NCBI RefSeq assembly: GCF_900111885.1
Contig: NZ_FOKG01000001.1
Coordinates: forward strand, 372,001 to 436,000
Length of the DNA: 64,000 nt
From: Amycolatopsis marina
GTDB taxonomy: Bacteria > Actinomycetota > Actinomycetes > Mycobacteriales > Pseudonocardiaceae
Direction of reading: 5' to 3'
Part shown: positions 8,574 through 16,936 of the stretch, in pieces
How positions within the stretch are numbered: the first letter of the stretch is position 1
Layout of the letters: every line of letters starts with the position of its first letter
Notes under the pieces: generated by a model
Told to the model about the DNA's origin: nothing
What the model saw: the letters and a program-made list of their open reading frames with translations, nothing else
Database searches by the model: none
Program-made: the position numbers and the translations under genes

Positions 8574-8704
8574 GTCCAGCCGGGCGGCCAGGAGAATACT
8601 GAGGTGTTCTCGCTGCCTGTTCCGGCCAGCCGAGTCTCAGGACCGCACGGTAGTACCAGACTCCGACGGTGTCCGGCCTTCACGCAAGCCACAGGAGAAC
8701 CATC

Positions 8705-9160
8705 GTGCGACGCCACTTCGCCGTGCTCGCTGCGCTCACCGTGCTGTTGACCGCGTGCGACGCAGAGACGTCCGTGCCCACGAGCGCTCCGTCCGCCACC
8801 GCCACTTCGGCGTCCTCGTCGCTGCCGGAACTGCGGCCGAAGGTCGACGCGATCGCCGTCCTGCTCGCGGCCTGCGTCCCCAAGCTCGCGGGCGAGCCGG
8901 TCGACCCGATCGACAACTGCGCCAATCTCATGCCCGACGTGGCCGAGGTGATCAGCGAGGTCGAGCAGCAGGCCGACCCGCTGGCTGAGGCCGCGCGTAC
9001 GGCGATTGGCGAGGTTCGCAGGCAGCTCGCCGAGATCGCCCCCTGCGAGCCCTGGTTCGCCGGAGGCGGCCGGACCGACGACGGACAGCTCGACTTCCGC
9101 TGCAACCAGGCCTGGGACAGCCTCTCCGCGAGCTACGACGCCTTACGGGACGCTCTGTGA
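8705..9160 (+). CDS. Small secreted lipoprotein, function unknown
   Basis: A 151-residue protein beginning at GTG 8705, chosen because AGGAG lies seven bases upstream. The N terminus is a lipoprotein signal: RRH, a hydrophobic stretch, then lipobox LLTAC with the lipidated cysteine at residue 18. A Ser/Thr-rich linker follows, and then a mainly helical domain with four further cysteines, which could form disulfides outside the membrane. I do not recognise a family. The gene stands alone between the crotonase operon and a CAP-domain gene. Confidence 0.72.
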   Translation: MRRHFAVLAALTVLLTACDAETSVPTSAPSATATSASSSLPELRPKVDAIAVLLAACVPKLAGEPVDPIDNCANLMPDVAEVISEVEQQADPLAEAARTAIGEVRRQLAEIAPCEPWFAGGGRTDDGQLDFRCNQAWDSLSASYDALRDAL

Positions 9161-9184
9161 GGGAACTCGCGGGAAGCTGACGCC

Positions 9185-10009
9185 CTAGTAGCCGAAGACC
9201 TGGGTCCAGTACCAACCCCTCGTGGTCACGCCGACGCCGATGGTCTCCAGCTCGCAGTTGAGGATGTTCTGGCGGTGGCCGGGTGACTCCATCCACATCC
9301 GCATGACGTCCTCGGGCTCGGAGAGCCCCCTGGCGATGTTCTCCGCTCCCGGCGAGGGGTGGCCTGCGGCGCGAGCGCGGTCCGCGAAGCTCGTGCCCTC
9401 CGGACTGGTGTGGGAGAAGTAGCCGCGGGCCGACATGTCGTCGCTGTGCCCCTGTGCGGCTGCGGTGAGCCTGCCGTCGGTGCGAAGCGAGTCGCACCCG
9501 GCCCGTTGCCGCACGTAGTTCACCAGCTCGACCACGCGTGCGGCCTTGCTGTCGCCGCGGGCAGCGGGCGGCTGCGTGTGCCGTGGCGGCTTGTCCGTGG
9601 TGGTCTCGTTGCGCGTGGCGGGCGGATCGGTGGTCGTCTCGTCGTCCGCCGTGGGCGCTTTTGTGTCCTTCGACGAGGTCGTGCTGTCCGGCGAATTGCT
9701 GGAGGTCTCCGCGGACTTCTTGTCCGTGGTGGTCTCGCTGGTGGTGGTGGACGTGGACGGTGCGCCCGAACCGGTCTCGGCCTTCGTGCCGGCGGAGGTG
9801 GAACTCTGTGCCGGCCCCGCGAACCCGCCATTCGGGGACGGCGCTGCGATGAGCATGGACGCCCCGGAGTCCTCGGGTGCTTCGCCTTGTGGGCGGTCGA
9901 CGAAGTACTGGCCGCTGGCGGCGATGGCCACGCCGAGCACGACGCTGAACGCCACGAGCAATGGCTTACGGTTCGGTCTCGGGGAGGACACGAAGCGGCA
10001 AATTACCAC
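9185..10009 (-). CDS. CAP (SCP/PR-1) domain secreted or membrane-anchored protein
   Basis: A 274-residue protein. There is one hydrophobic segment (about residues 17-34), then a long Ser/Thr/Asp-rich linker (about 45-145), then a C-terminal CAP domain. Signature text is GYFSHTSPEGTSFADR, GAENIARG, VMRMWMESPGHRQNILN and a final YWTQVFGY. The linker suggests an extracytoplasmic domain held away from the membrane or passing through the wall. The GTG start at 10009 has no strong ribosome site; GTG 9991 is an alternative. The function of bacterial CAP proteins is mostly unknown. Confidence 0.85.
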   Translation of the reverse strand: MVICRFVSSPRPNRKPLLVAFSVVLGVAIAASGQYFVDRPQGEAPEDSGASMLIAAPSPNGGFAGPAQSSTSAGTKAETGSGAPSTSTTTSETTTDKKSAETSSNSPDSTTSSKDTKAPTADDETTTDPPATRNETTTDKPPRHTQPPAARGDSKAARVVELVNYVRQRAGCDSLRTDGRLTAAAQGHSDDMSARGYFSHTSPEGTSFADRARAAGHPSPGAENIARGLSEPEDVMRMWMESPGHRQNILNCELETIGVGVTTRGWYWTQVFGY

Positions 10010-10094
10010 TGAAGAGTGAAGGCTGGAAGCTCCTTCAGTACTTTAAGTTGCTAGATCTCGGCATTTCTAGCCACGATCGCGTCGTACTGTCGCG

Positions 10095-10685
10095 TCAACT
10101 ATCACGCTTCGTGTTGACACGGTCGAAGTTGAGGTAGGCCCTGCTCTGCGTCGGCCCCCGCTGGCCCTGGTACCGCGAACCGGCCTGGGACGAGCCGTAG
10201 GGGTGTTCGGCGGCACTGGAGAGCCGGAACAGACAGAGCTGGCCGATCTTCATGCCGGGCCACAGGGTGATCGGCAGGTTCGCCACGTTCGACAGTTCAA
10301 GGGTGATGTGCCCGGAGAACCCGGGGTCGATGAACCCGGCGGTCGAGTGGGTCAGCAGACCGAGGCGGCCCAGGGACGACTTGCCCTCGAGGCGGCCCGC
10401 TAGGTCGTCAGGCAGACTGAACAGCTCGAACGTGGAGCCGAGGACGAACTCTCCGGGGTGCAGGACGAATGGTTCCGCCTCGACCCCCTTCTCCACCAAT
10501 GACGTCAGCTCGTCCTGCTGGAGGGACGGGTCGATGTGGGTGTACTTGGTGTTGTCGAAGACTCGGAAGAAGCGGTCCAGCCGCACGTCGATGCTCGACG
10601 GTTGCAGCATGTTGGGCGTGAAGGGGTCGACTCCGAGACGTCCGGAGTCGAGCTCTTTGGCGAGGTCCCGGTCACTGAGCAGCAC
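10095..10685 (-). CDS. dcd: dCTP deaminase (possibly bifunctional, dUMP-forming)
   Basis: A 196-residue protein of the dCTP deaminase/dUTPase fold. Motifs are [18 protein letters not shown] near residue 25, [37 protein letters not shown] near 100-135 (nucleotide pocket with the catalytic glutamate in ITLELSN), and a C-terminal [14 protein letters not shown] tail that closes the active site. The length is normal. It deaminates dCTP for dTTP synthesis. In Mycobacterium tuberculosis the homologue also hydrolyses dUTP to dUMP, and that activity is possible here but not shown. Single gene, downstream of an MpaB-type oxygenase gene on the same strand. Confidence 0.93.
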   Translation of the reverse strand: MLLSDRDLAKELDSGRLGVDPFTPNMLQPSSIDVRLDRFFRVFDNTKYTHIDPSLQQDELTSLVEKGVEAEPFVLHPGEFVLGSTFELFSLPDDLAGRLEGKSSLGRLGLLTHSTAGFIDPGFSGHITLELSNVANLPITLWPGMKIGQLCLFRLSSAAEHPYGSSQAGSRYQGQRGPTQSRAYLNFDRVNTKRDS

Positions 10686-10707
10686 GCGGCCAGCCTAACC
10701 ACCCAGC

Positions 10708-11955
10708 TCAGGCGGCCGACCGGGGCGTCACACGCATGTGAGAGGCGTAGGTGGTGTCGGGGCGGAAAATGCGACCGAGCCTTCGGACGTACTGCTGCCT
10801 GCCGACCGCGCCCAGCCGCTCCTGCAAGGCGGTCGCACCGGGAACGCGCCGGCGGACGGTCTCCGCGGCGAAGTTGACGGCGGCGACGGCGACCACAGCA
10901 CCCTGCGCCACGGGGTCGTTCGGCAGTTCGAGAAAATCGGCGTTCTCGCGGCCGAGGACGAGCCTGCTGATGGAGGAGTGCACGCGGACCGAGACGTGGG
11001 AGAGCACGGCGCCGAAGGGGCCGCGCCCCTCGCCGACGGCGGCGTGGGCCTTGACCAGCGCGGCGGCGAGGCGCTTGGAGTCGTCGTCGGGGATGAACTC
11101 GGTGGCGGCGAGCAGCCAGAGCATCCGCCAGGCGTCCTCCTCATCGGCGGGGAGCAGTTCGTCGGAGATGCCGAGCAGCCAGCCGACGTAGCGCCAGAGG
11201 TGCAGGATGTCGGCGCGCTCGCGCTCGGAGTAGCGGACGCCGAGCAGTTGGGTGCCGAGGACGAAGACCTGGGAGAAGAGCAGCAGGGTGCCGGTGGTCT
11301 GCACCTGGTTGACCGGGCGGTCCCACGCGGCGTAGTCCCAGTCGTCACGCCCGTTCATCGCGGCGCGGACGTGGGCGTGCACCAGCCGCACGCGCAGCGC
11401 GGAGGTGTATCCGCGCTCGCCGTGCCGGAGGGCGCCCTCGGTGGTGACGTGGATCCACCAGGTGGCGGTCTCGACGAGGCGCTTGCCTGCCATGTACTCG
11501 ATCTCACCGGTGCCGACCAGGGACTTCGTGGCCCGGGAGGCGAGGTAGCCGCCCATCAGCGACATGTCGGCAAGGGGAAAGAGGCCGAGCAGGCCGGTGC
11601 GGGTGATCGCCCTGGCGCCACGGGCAAGGCGATCGTCGTCGACCCAGTACGGCGTGGCCTCGACCGACCGGAAGAAGGCGACAAGCTCGGCGGGCGGATC
11701 ATCAAGGGTGTCCACGCCCTCGGCGAGAGCGCGTTCGAACAGCTCCCGCCCCTGGCCCGCCGGAAGGCGCTGCATCATGGCGACGACGGCGTCGGCCAGC
11801 GGGTCCTCCTGCTGGGCGAACTCACGGACACGGCGAAGCTGATGCTCGTCGACGTGGATGTCGCCGGGAACGAAGAGCTTCGCGGCGAGGCGCAACCCGC
11901 CCTGCCGGAAGAGCTCCGGCTCCTGCAGGTGTTCCTCGGAAACCTTGTCGGCCAT
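10708..11955 (-). CDS. Oxygenase MpaB family protein (DUF2236)
   Basis: A 415-residue protein. The N-terminal text (GDIHVDEHQLRRVREF) and the central WWIHVTTEGALRHGERGYTSALRVRLVHAHVRAAM segment, with conserved His and Arg, match the MpaB/Lcp-like DUF2236 family, whose characterised members are heme-dependent oxygenases. A further diagnostic segment is DRPVNQVQTTGTLLLFSQVFVLG. The start at ATG 11955 is preferred because GAGGTG lies eight bases upstream; a longer frame to 12000 would run through the upstream palindrome. Substrate unknown. Many actinobacteria carry several paralogs. Confidence 0.8.
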   Translation of the reverse strand: MADKVSEEHLQEPELFRQGGLRLAAKLFVPGDIHVDEHQLRRVREFAQQEDPLADAVVAMMQRLPAGQGRELFERALAEGVDTLDDPPAELVAFFRSVEATPYWVDDDRLARGARAITRTGLLGLFPLADMSLMGGYLASRATKSLVGTGEIEYMAGKRLVETATWWIHVTTEGALRHGERGYTSALRVRLVHAHVRAAMNGRDDWDYAAWDRPVNQVQTTGTLLLFSQVFVLGTQLLGVRYSERERADILHLWRYVGWLLGISDELLPADEEDAWRMLWLLAATEFIPDDDSKRLAAALVKAHAAVGEGRGPFGAVLSHVSVRVHSSISRLVLGRENADFLELPNDPVAQGAVVAVAAVNFAAETVRRRVPGATALQERLGAVGRQQYVRRLGRIFRPDTTYASHMRVTPRSAA

Positions 11956-11982
11956 GCTTTGCCCACCTCGCAACACGATGTC

Positions 11983-11998
11983 GACAACAAGTGTTGTC
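11983..11998. promoter_or_regulatory. Palindrome upstream of the MpaB-family gene
   Basis: GACAACA-AG-TGTTGTC is a perfect 7+7 dyad 28 bases upstream of the chosen ATG. It looks like a repressor operator in the promoter. No dedicated regulator gene lies beside it, so the protein that reads it is unknown. Confidence 0.45.
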
Positions 11999-12085
11999 AC
12001 TTCGCGGCGGCCCAGTCAAGGGGAGCGTGTCAGGGAAGGGCTCTTGCAGGCGCGCGAGCGGGCCATAGTATGCTTGGGACGCGCT

Positions 12086-12156
12086 GCGGATGTAGTTCAA
12101 TGGTAGAACATCAGCTTCCCAAGCTGAATACGCGGGTTCGATTCCCGTCATCCGCT
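12086..12156 (+). tRNA. tRNA-Gly(CCC)
   Basis: A 71-base cloverleaf. The acceptor arms GCGGATG (12086-12092) and CATCCGC (12149-12155) pair fully. The D-arm reads GTTCAATGGTAGAAC, the anticodon loop is TTCCCAA (anticodon CCC) within stem TCAGC/GCTGA, and the T arm is CGGGTTCGATTCCCG. The discriminator is T12156, and a CCA follows at 12157-12159 in the DNA. A strong terminator hairpin follows directly. Confidence 0.96.
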
Positions 12157-12161
12157 CCAAC

Positions 12162-12210
12162 ACGAAAGTCCCAGGTCAGCGGTCGTCCACTGTAGACCTG
12201 GGGCTTTCGT
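12162..12210 (+). terminator. Terminator after tRNA-Gly
   Basis: A long inverted repeat: ACGAAAG...CCCAGGTC on the left and GACCTGGG...CTTTCGT on the right, with one unpaired base in each arm and a loop of about 17 bases. It starts six bases after the tRNA. The U-rich part of the right arm (CTTTCGTCGTT) supports intrinsic termination. Confidence 0.8.
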
Positions 12211-12273
12211 CGTTCTAGATCACGTTGCGCGCCGTGCCATTGTGTCAACGCAGACTACCGCTGCGGCGCTGAG

Positions 12274-13182
12274 TCACGCGGTGAGGCTGGTGGCGGTGGA
12301 TCGGAGCTCTTCGGCGGCGGCCGCGATTCGAGGGTTTGTTTCGGCGCCTCGTCGGGTACAGATGACGATCTTTCGTTGCGGAACGTTGTTGCCGCTGAGC
12401 GGGACGCGCACGGTGTGCGGGTGAGGAACCGTAGTGGCTATCCGGGGCACGGCGGTTATGCCAAGTCCCTGGGCGACCAGTGCGGTGATCGCGGTGAGTT
12501 CTTGTGCGAAGTGGGTGACGCGTGGCGAGTAACCGACCGCGCGCGTGGCCGCGAGTAGTTCGATGTAGGAGTCCTGGTGCCGGCGACCTGAGACCCATTC
12601 CTCTTCGGATGCGTCTTCCAGCGTGACGCCTTCGAGCTGGGCGAACGGGTGTCCGGTCGGCACAAGCAGGTCGATGGGATCGTCAATCAGGTCGGTGACC
12701 GTCACGAGGTGCTGATCCAGATAGCAGGCATCCTCACCCGCGACGTAGATGCCGACGTCGATGACGCCACTTTCCAGACTTCGCAGAAGGTCGTTCGAGT
12801 AGATCTCGTGCGCAGTGGGCGTCAGCCCAGGGTGCTTGGCACGGAGTACCCGGATGGTGGGCGCGATCAGCGCCGACACCGCCGTGGGGAACCCGCCCAG
12901 CGGGACAGGCCCGCACAGTTGCCTGGCGGCAGCAGCAGTATCACTGAGTGCGGCTTCCCACTGGGCATTCATCGTGCGGGCATGGTCGACCAGCCGGTTC
13001 CCTGCTTCAGTGAGTCGGACTCGACGTCCGTGGCGCTCCAACAGATCGATGTCGAGTTCGGCCGCCAACTCCTTGAGCTGTTTCGACACCCCTGAGGGGC
13101 TGCGGTAGAGAGCTTCTGCCGCAGCGGTAACCGTCCCGTACTCACTGACGGCGATGAGCAACTGCAGCCGGGGATCAATCAT
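12274..13182 (-). CDS. LysR family transcriptional regulator
   Basis: A 302-residue regulator with an N-terminal winged helix (residues 3-60: LQLLIAVSEYGTVTAAAEALYRSPSGVSKQLKELAAELDI) and a type 2 periplasmic-binding-like effector domain (about 90-290, with ITALVAQGLGITAVPRIA). The start at ATG 13182 (MIDPRLQLL) is the normal LysR beginning; a longer frame to 13269 lacks support. It diverges from an MFS transporter gene with two dyads in the 110-base gap, the classic arrangement of a LysR protein controlling an efflux gene. Base use here is a little less GC-rich than its neighbours. Confidence 0.88.
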   Translation of the reverse strand: MIDPRLQLLIAVSEYGTVTAAAEALYRSPSGVSKQLKELAAELDIDLLERHGRRVRLTEAGNRLVDHARTMNAQWEAALSDTAAAARQLCGPVPLGGFPTAVSALIAPTIRVLRAKHPGLTPTAHEIYSNDLLRSLESGVIDVGIYVAGEDACYLDQHLVTVTDLIDDPIDLLVPTGHPFAQLEGVTLEDASEEEWVSGRRHQDSYIELLAATRAVGYSPRVTHFAQELTAITALVAQGLGITAVPRIATTVPHPHTVRVPLSGNNVPQRKIVICTRRGAETNPRIAAAAEELRSTATSLTA

Positions 13183-13208
13183 GCACCAATAGTGCACGAT
13201 TTCGTGCA
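13182..13208. promoter_or_regulatory. LysR-type operator region
   Basis: Two overlapping dyads: TGCAC-CAATA-GTGCA (13182-13196) and TGCACGA-TT-TCGTGCA (13193-13208), the second perfect over 16 bases. They overlap the LysR start codon and lie upstream of the MFS gene, as expected for autoregulation. The site assignment is inferred. Confidence 0.55.
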
Positions 13209-13292
13209 GAAGATGAACCTGGAAGAGCGCTCTCGGGTGCCGTAGAACTGCCAGTAGCGGATGGTTCACGCAAGCAGTGGAAGGTCACCCTG

Positions 13293-14711
13293 GTGCGCAA
13301 CTCTCAACCAACAATGCCCATCGACCAGGGCATTACGGCAAGGAACTGGGCAACCCTCGGCGTGCTGGCGATCGTCATGTTCCTGGGCGGGACCGATATG
13401 ACGAAGGTGGCCGTCGCCCTTCCGGCGATGGCATCTGACATCGGTCTGGGACCGATAAACACCTTGTGGGCGGCAGACAGCTACGCGTTGGCTGCCGGCG
13501 CGAGTCTCGTGCCCAGCGCGGTGCTCGCTGACCGGTATGGACGCAAACGCATCTATCTCACGGGACTCGGGGTCGCCTTGGCCGCTGCCGCCCTGGCCAC
13601 GATGGCGGAGTCATCCGAAGTGCTCATCCTGACCCGCGCGGGCCAGGGGCTTGGCAGCGCGATGCTGATCGCCGCAACCGTGGCAATTATCAGAATCACC
13701 TTCCGTGGTAGCGATCATCGAGCCGTGGCGTATGGCGTGTGGACAGCCAGTTTCAGTGCGGGTTCAGCGCTGGGGCCCATGCTCGGGGGAGCCCTGGTGG
13801 AACTCGGTCACTGGCGATGGGTCTTTCTCGTCAACCTCCCAGTACTTGGCGTGTGCCTCATCCTGGCGCTGATCGTCCTGACCGAGTCCAAGAATCCCGA
13901 CGCCCCGGTCCTGGACGCGGCCAGCACTCTGCTCTCGGCAGGTGCTGTTGGTTTACTGATCGCGGGCTTGAAAATGCTGCCGGAACAGCAGATTCCATTC
14001 TGGACCACGATAGTTGTCCTCGCCGGAGGAATGGCCGCAGCCGTGAGCTTCGTAATCCGTCAACTACGGATGTATCGGCCCTTTCTCGACGTACGACTGT
14101 TCACGCAGCGCAACTTCGCAGTCGCCGCAGTCGTGGTTATGGTGACCAACGGTGTGTTCACCGCAGTGATCTTCATCCTCACGCAGCGCTTTCAGCTCGT
14201 CCACGGCATGTCAGCCGTCCACGCCGGAATCACCCTGATGCCGCTGGCGATCTCCAGCGCACTCGGAGGAATCGTCGGCCCCGCCACACAACGCCGGCTA
14301 GGCCAGAACAGCACACTCGTCTGCGGGGTCGCGCTGACCTCTGTCGGCCTGCTGCTCCTCACCACCGTGGGACCAGCCATTCAAATGATTACCTGGCTGT
14401 TCATTGGTGTCGGAGCGGGAGTCGTGATGGCAATCGGAGCCAACGCCATCATGAATGCCGCCCCCGAACAGCGAACTGCCGACGCCGGTGCCGTGCAGGA
14501 GAGCAGCTTCGCTCTGGGGGCCGGCGGCGGCATCGCGACGCTGGGAGCACTCTCCATGTACCTGGACCAGACACAAGGCATCCCCGGCCCAAGCGGGTTC
14601 TATGACCAAGGAGCCACAGCAGCACTGGCGATAGCAGCCATCGCCTACACCTGCTTCGCCATCGTCGCTGCCGTGGTGCTTCTAGGTGGCAGAAAGGAAG
14701 CTGAAAAATGA
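13293..14711 (+). CDS. MFS transporter, DHA2-type drug exporter
   Basis: A 472-residue integral membrane protein with about 14 hydrophobic segments. Motif A of the major facilitator superfamily reads ADRYGRKRIYLTG (about residue 80). The motif C region GSALGPMLGGALVE lies near 155, next to HWRWVFLVNLPVG-like text (HWRWVFLVNLPVLG), typical of the 14-helix DHA2 drug/proton antiporters. GTG 13293 is the given start; ATG 13314 is an alternative. It is divergent from a LysR regulator that probably controls it. Export of a toxic small molecule is likely; the substrate is unknown. Confidence 0.85.
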   Translation: MRNSQPTMPIDQGITARNWATLGVLAIVMFLGGTDMTKVAVALPAMASDIGLGPINTLWAADSYALAAGASLVPSAVLADRYGRKRIYLTGLGVALAAAALATMAESSEVLILTRAGQGLGSAMLIAATVAIIRITFRGSDHRAVAYGVWTASFSAGSALGPMLGGALVELGHWRWVFLVNLPVLGVCLILALIVLTESKNPDAPVLDAASTLLSAGAVGLLIAGLKMLPEQQIPFWTTIVVLAGGMAAAVSFVIRQLRMYRPFLDVRLFTQRNFAVAAVVVMVTNGVFTAVIFILTQRFQLVHGMSAVHAGITLMPLAISSALGGIVGPATQRRLGQNSTLVCGVALTSVGLLLLTTVGPAIQMITWLFIGVGAGVVMAIGANAIMNAAPEQRTADAGAVQESSFALGAGGGIATLGALSMYLDQTQGIPGPSGFYDQGATAALAIAAIAYTCFAIVAAVVLLGGRKEAEK

Positions 14712-15063
14712 CCTCGACGAATAGGTCGATCCGTACCCTGATAAAGAAAATTTCAAAGGTGATCCGCGAGTTCGCGACGGGGATCGATACCTGGAGCGCT
14801 GTCCGGCACGGCGTCGTCTCGCTCGACGATCAGCCTCGTTCCGAGCACAACTCTGAAAGCTCGCATGTATCCCGCCGACAGCCTGGACTGCCGCGGGGTT
14901 GAACTCGTCACGCTCGATGCTGTGTGCTTGTGCCGCCGCATCCCGCGCGAACCCGTGTGGCGCCAGACGGATTTCGCCGTGCTCCCGTACGTGCACCTCG
15001 AGCCCCATATTCCAGTACCGGGAGGGCCGTAGGAAGGCTTCCATCTTCTGTGACCATGAGTAG
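14712..15063. other. Gene-poor stretch with possible decayed coding remnants
   Basis: About 350 bases without a convincing gene. On the plus strand a 64-codon frame starts at ATG 14708, overlapping the MFS stop as ATGA, with a basic N terminus (SIRTLIKKISKVIREF), but it resembles nothing I know. On the minus strand, protein-like text appears in two different frames: one from ATG 15044 (with SRYWNMGLEVHVREHGEIRLA) and another ending near 14753 (with RAFRVVLGTRLIVERDDAVP). A frameshifted relic is possible. I would not call a functional gene. Confidence 0.35.
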
Positions 15064-15474
15064 ATGGCTACGGTGGCACGGTTGGTGACTTGCGTCGATA
15101 TCGACGGGGACGTTGAGAGCAGGACTCAGCTGAGTGTCTCGGCACGCCTCGTCGCCGAACTCAGCGACGGCGGCCATGTCGTCCTTCTCGGTGATCGCGG
15201 GTGGAGCTCATCCATCAGCCACACCTCGGAGGCCATCCTCGATATATGGACCCACACCTCACTTGAGGACATCAGCGAGACCGCACGCATGGTGGTCGGC
15301 CCGGACGAACCACCCGCTGATCGCTCCCGGGAGGACATGGCAGCCGACCACTGGGCGTCGCTGCGGGAAACCCTTGAGCGACACGGCATCACCGCTGACG
15401 TCGTCAAGTTGCGACACCTGCCACACGATGTTGTGCCCAGCGCGCGTTTGCTCGCCCGTATCGGCCACGGTTAA
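15064..15474 (+). CDS. Hypothetical protein
   Basis: A 136-residue protein. There is no signal peptide or membrane segment. The text (DIDGDVESRTQLSVSARLVAELSDGGHVVLLGDRGW, later LRETLERHGITADVVKLRHLPHDVVPSARLLARIG) looks like a compact alpha/beta domain, with codon use in line with real genes here. I do not recognise the family. The ATG 15064 start has no strong ribosome site. It lies between the decayed stretch and the hemerythrin gene. Confidence 0.6.
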   Translation: MATVARLVTCVDIDGDVESRTQLSVSARLVAELSDGGHVVLLGDRGWSSSISHTSEAILDIWTHTSLEDISETARMVVGPDEPPADRSREDMAADHWASLRETLERHGITADVVKLRHLPHDVVPSARLLARIGHG

Positions 15475-15503
15475 CCAGTCGGGCTTGCCCGAAGTTCAGT
15501 GGA

Positions 15504-16016
15504 ATGGTCGAATCATCGGTGATGACGCAGACACGGGGGGCAGCCGACCGGCTGCGGCGGCTGGGGGACGAGCTCGTCGCCATCCACGACCGGCTGCGCG
15601 GAGATCTGCGGCAGGTACGGCAGCAGATCGAGGACGGAACCGCGCCGGCACACTCAGGATCCTCCCTTTCCGTGCACTGCCTGGCTTTCTGCTCAGCGCT
15701 GACAAGGCACCACACGGGCGAGGACGCGGGGGCGTTTCCCCAGATCGCCGACCAGTTTCCCGAGCTGGCACCGGTGATCACCAAACTCGAGCAGGACCAC
15801 GCGATGATGTCCGGACTGATCGCCGACCTCGAACGCGTGGTGTCCGCGCTGGCCGACGACCCGTCACTGCAGGAGCGGACCCGACTGCTCAGCCACCTCG
15901 ACGGACTCACGGCCATCTGCGACTCGCATTTCGCCTTCGAGGAGCGCTCGATCCGGGAGGCGCTCAACGAACTACAAGGCGAGCACCTGCCCGAAGATCT
16001 CTTCGGGCAGCTCTGA
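15504..16016 (+). CDS. Hemerythrin (HHE) domain protein
   Basis: A 170-residue four-helix protein with the spaced di-iron ligands of the hemerythrin/HHE family: His in AIHDRL (residue 28), HH and E in TRHHTGEDAG, His in KLEQDHAMM, and HF..EE in CDSHFAFEERS. Such domains bind O2, NO or iron, or sense stress. Three starts are close together (ATG 15504, GTG 15519, ATG 15522) and none has a clear ribosome site. It may be cotranscribed with the following PP2C-like gene, although the gap is 113 bases. Confidence 0.85.
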   Translation: MVESSVMTQTRGAADRLRRLGDELVAIHDRLRGDLRQVRQQIEDGTAPAHSGSSLSVHCLAFCSALTRHHTGEDAGAFPQIADQFPELAPVITKLEQDHAMMSGLIADLERVVSALADDPSLQERTRLLSHLDGLTAICDSHFAFEERSIREALNELQGEHLPEDLFGQL

Positions 16017-16129
16017 CGGAGCTCCAGCATCGGTCGTCAGCGTGTCCCCCCTTCACCGGATCGAGTCGGATAGGCGCAGGTACCCCGGGTACTCGAGGAT
16101 CAACTCGATACCGACGTGGGGTGGAAACC

Positions 16130-16924
16130 ATGCAAGTCAAAAGTGCTCAACTGCCGCCCATCCAGCACAGCGCTGACAAGCTCTTCACCAGCGACAACGC
16201 GGTGATCCTGCTCGACGGCGCGTCCGCGTTCGTGCCCGTGCCGGTATCGGCGAGCACCTACGCGGACCATCTCGGCAAATCACTGCACCACAGCCTGTCC
16301 ACATATCCCGACGCCGACCTGCGCGCTTCCCTCGCCTGGGCCATCCAGGAAGCGGCCCAGGAACTCGGCCTGGACCCCGCCGAGTCGCCCTCCAGCACAG
16401 TCACGATCGTCCGGGAACTCGACGATCATCTGGACCTGCTCGTCCTCGGCGACAACCTGCTCGTGCTGCCCGACGAGACGGTGACCGACGATCGCGTCGA
16501 CCGGCTCGATCTCCCGCCGCGTCGCAAGTACCGCGAACGCCTCGCTGCCGGAACGGGCTACGACGAGGAGCACCGGGCTGTTCTCCGCGAACTGCAGACC
16601 CAGCAAGCTCAGCGCCGCAACCGTGTCGGCGGCTACTGGACAGCCGGAACCGACCCCGCCGCAGCCTGGCAAGCTGTCACAAGGCGGCGCTCGAGCAGCG
16701 CGACACCGTGGGTCGTCCTGGCCAGTGACGGCGCCTACAACACGATGCACCACCTCGGCATCACCGACTGGCCCGCGCTCGTCGAAGCCGATGCCGAGGA
16801 ACTCACCACGACGCTCATGCGCTGTCAGTGCTGGGAAGCGACAGACGATCCCATGGGAATCGCGCTGCCCCGTGCGAAGTGCCACGGTGACAAGAGCCTC
16901 GCGGTCCTCACCTTCGCCGAGTGA
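16130..16924 (+). CDS. PP2C-like (PPM) phosphatase domain protein
   Basis: A 264-residue protein with a degenerate PPM phosphatase pattern: TSDNAVILLDGAS near residue 20-30 (metal-binding DG), LVLGDNLLVL near 110 (GD) and WVVLASDGAY near 200 (SDG), ending in DKSLAVLTFAE. The usual R..NED start is replaced by HSADKLF. Proteins of this shape occur widely in actinomycetes beside methyltransferases and XRE regulators, and their substrates are unknown. The ATG 16130 start is preceded by a G-rich stretch (GTGGGGTGGAAACC). The next gene is convergent and begins 12 bases beyond its stop. Confidence 0.68.
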   Translation: MQVKSAQLPPIQHSADKLFTSDNAVILLDGASAFVPVPVSASTYADHLGKSLHHSLSTYPDADLRASLAWAIQEAAQELGLDPAESPSSTVTIVRELDDHLDLLVLGDNLLVLPDETVTDDRVDRLDLPPRRKYRERLAAGTGYDEEHRAVLRELQTQQAQRRNRVGGYWTAGTDPAAAWQAVTRRRSSSATPWVVLASDGAYNTMHHLGITDWPALVEADAEELTTTLMRCQCWEATDDPMGIALPRAKCHGDKSLAVLTFAE

Positions 16925-16936
16925 CCCGGCCTGGCC

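Noticed and set aside
10738..12195. 485-codon plus-strand frame opposite the MpaB-family gene and running through the tRNA
   Set aside because: It reads through the tRNA-Gly gene and is the complement of a well-supported gene; composition is typical of a shadow frame.
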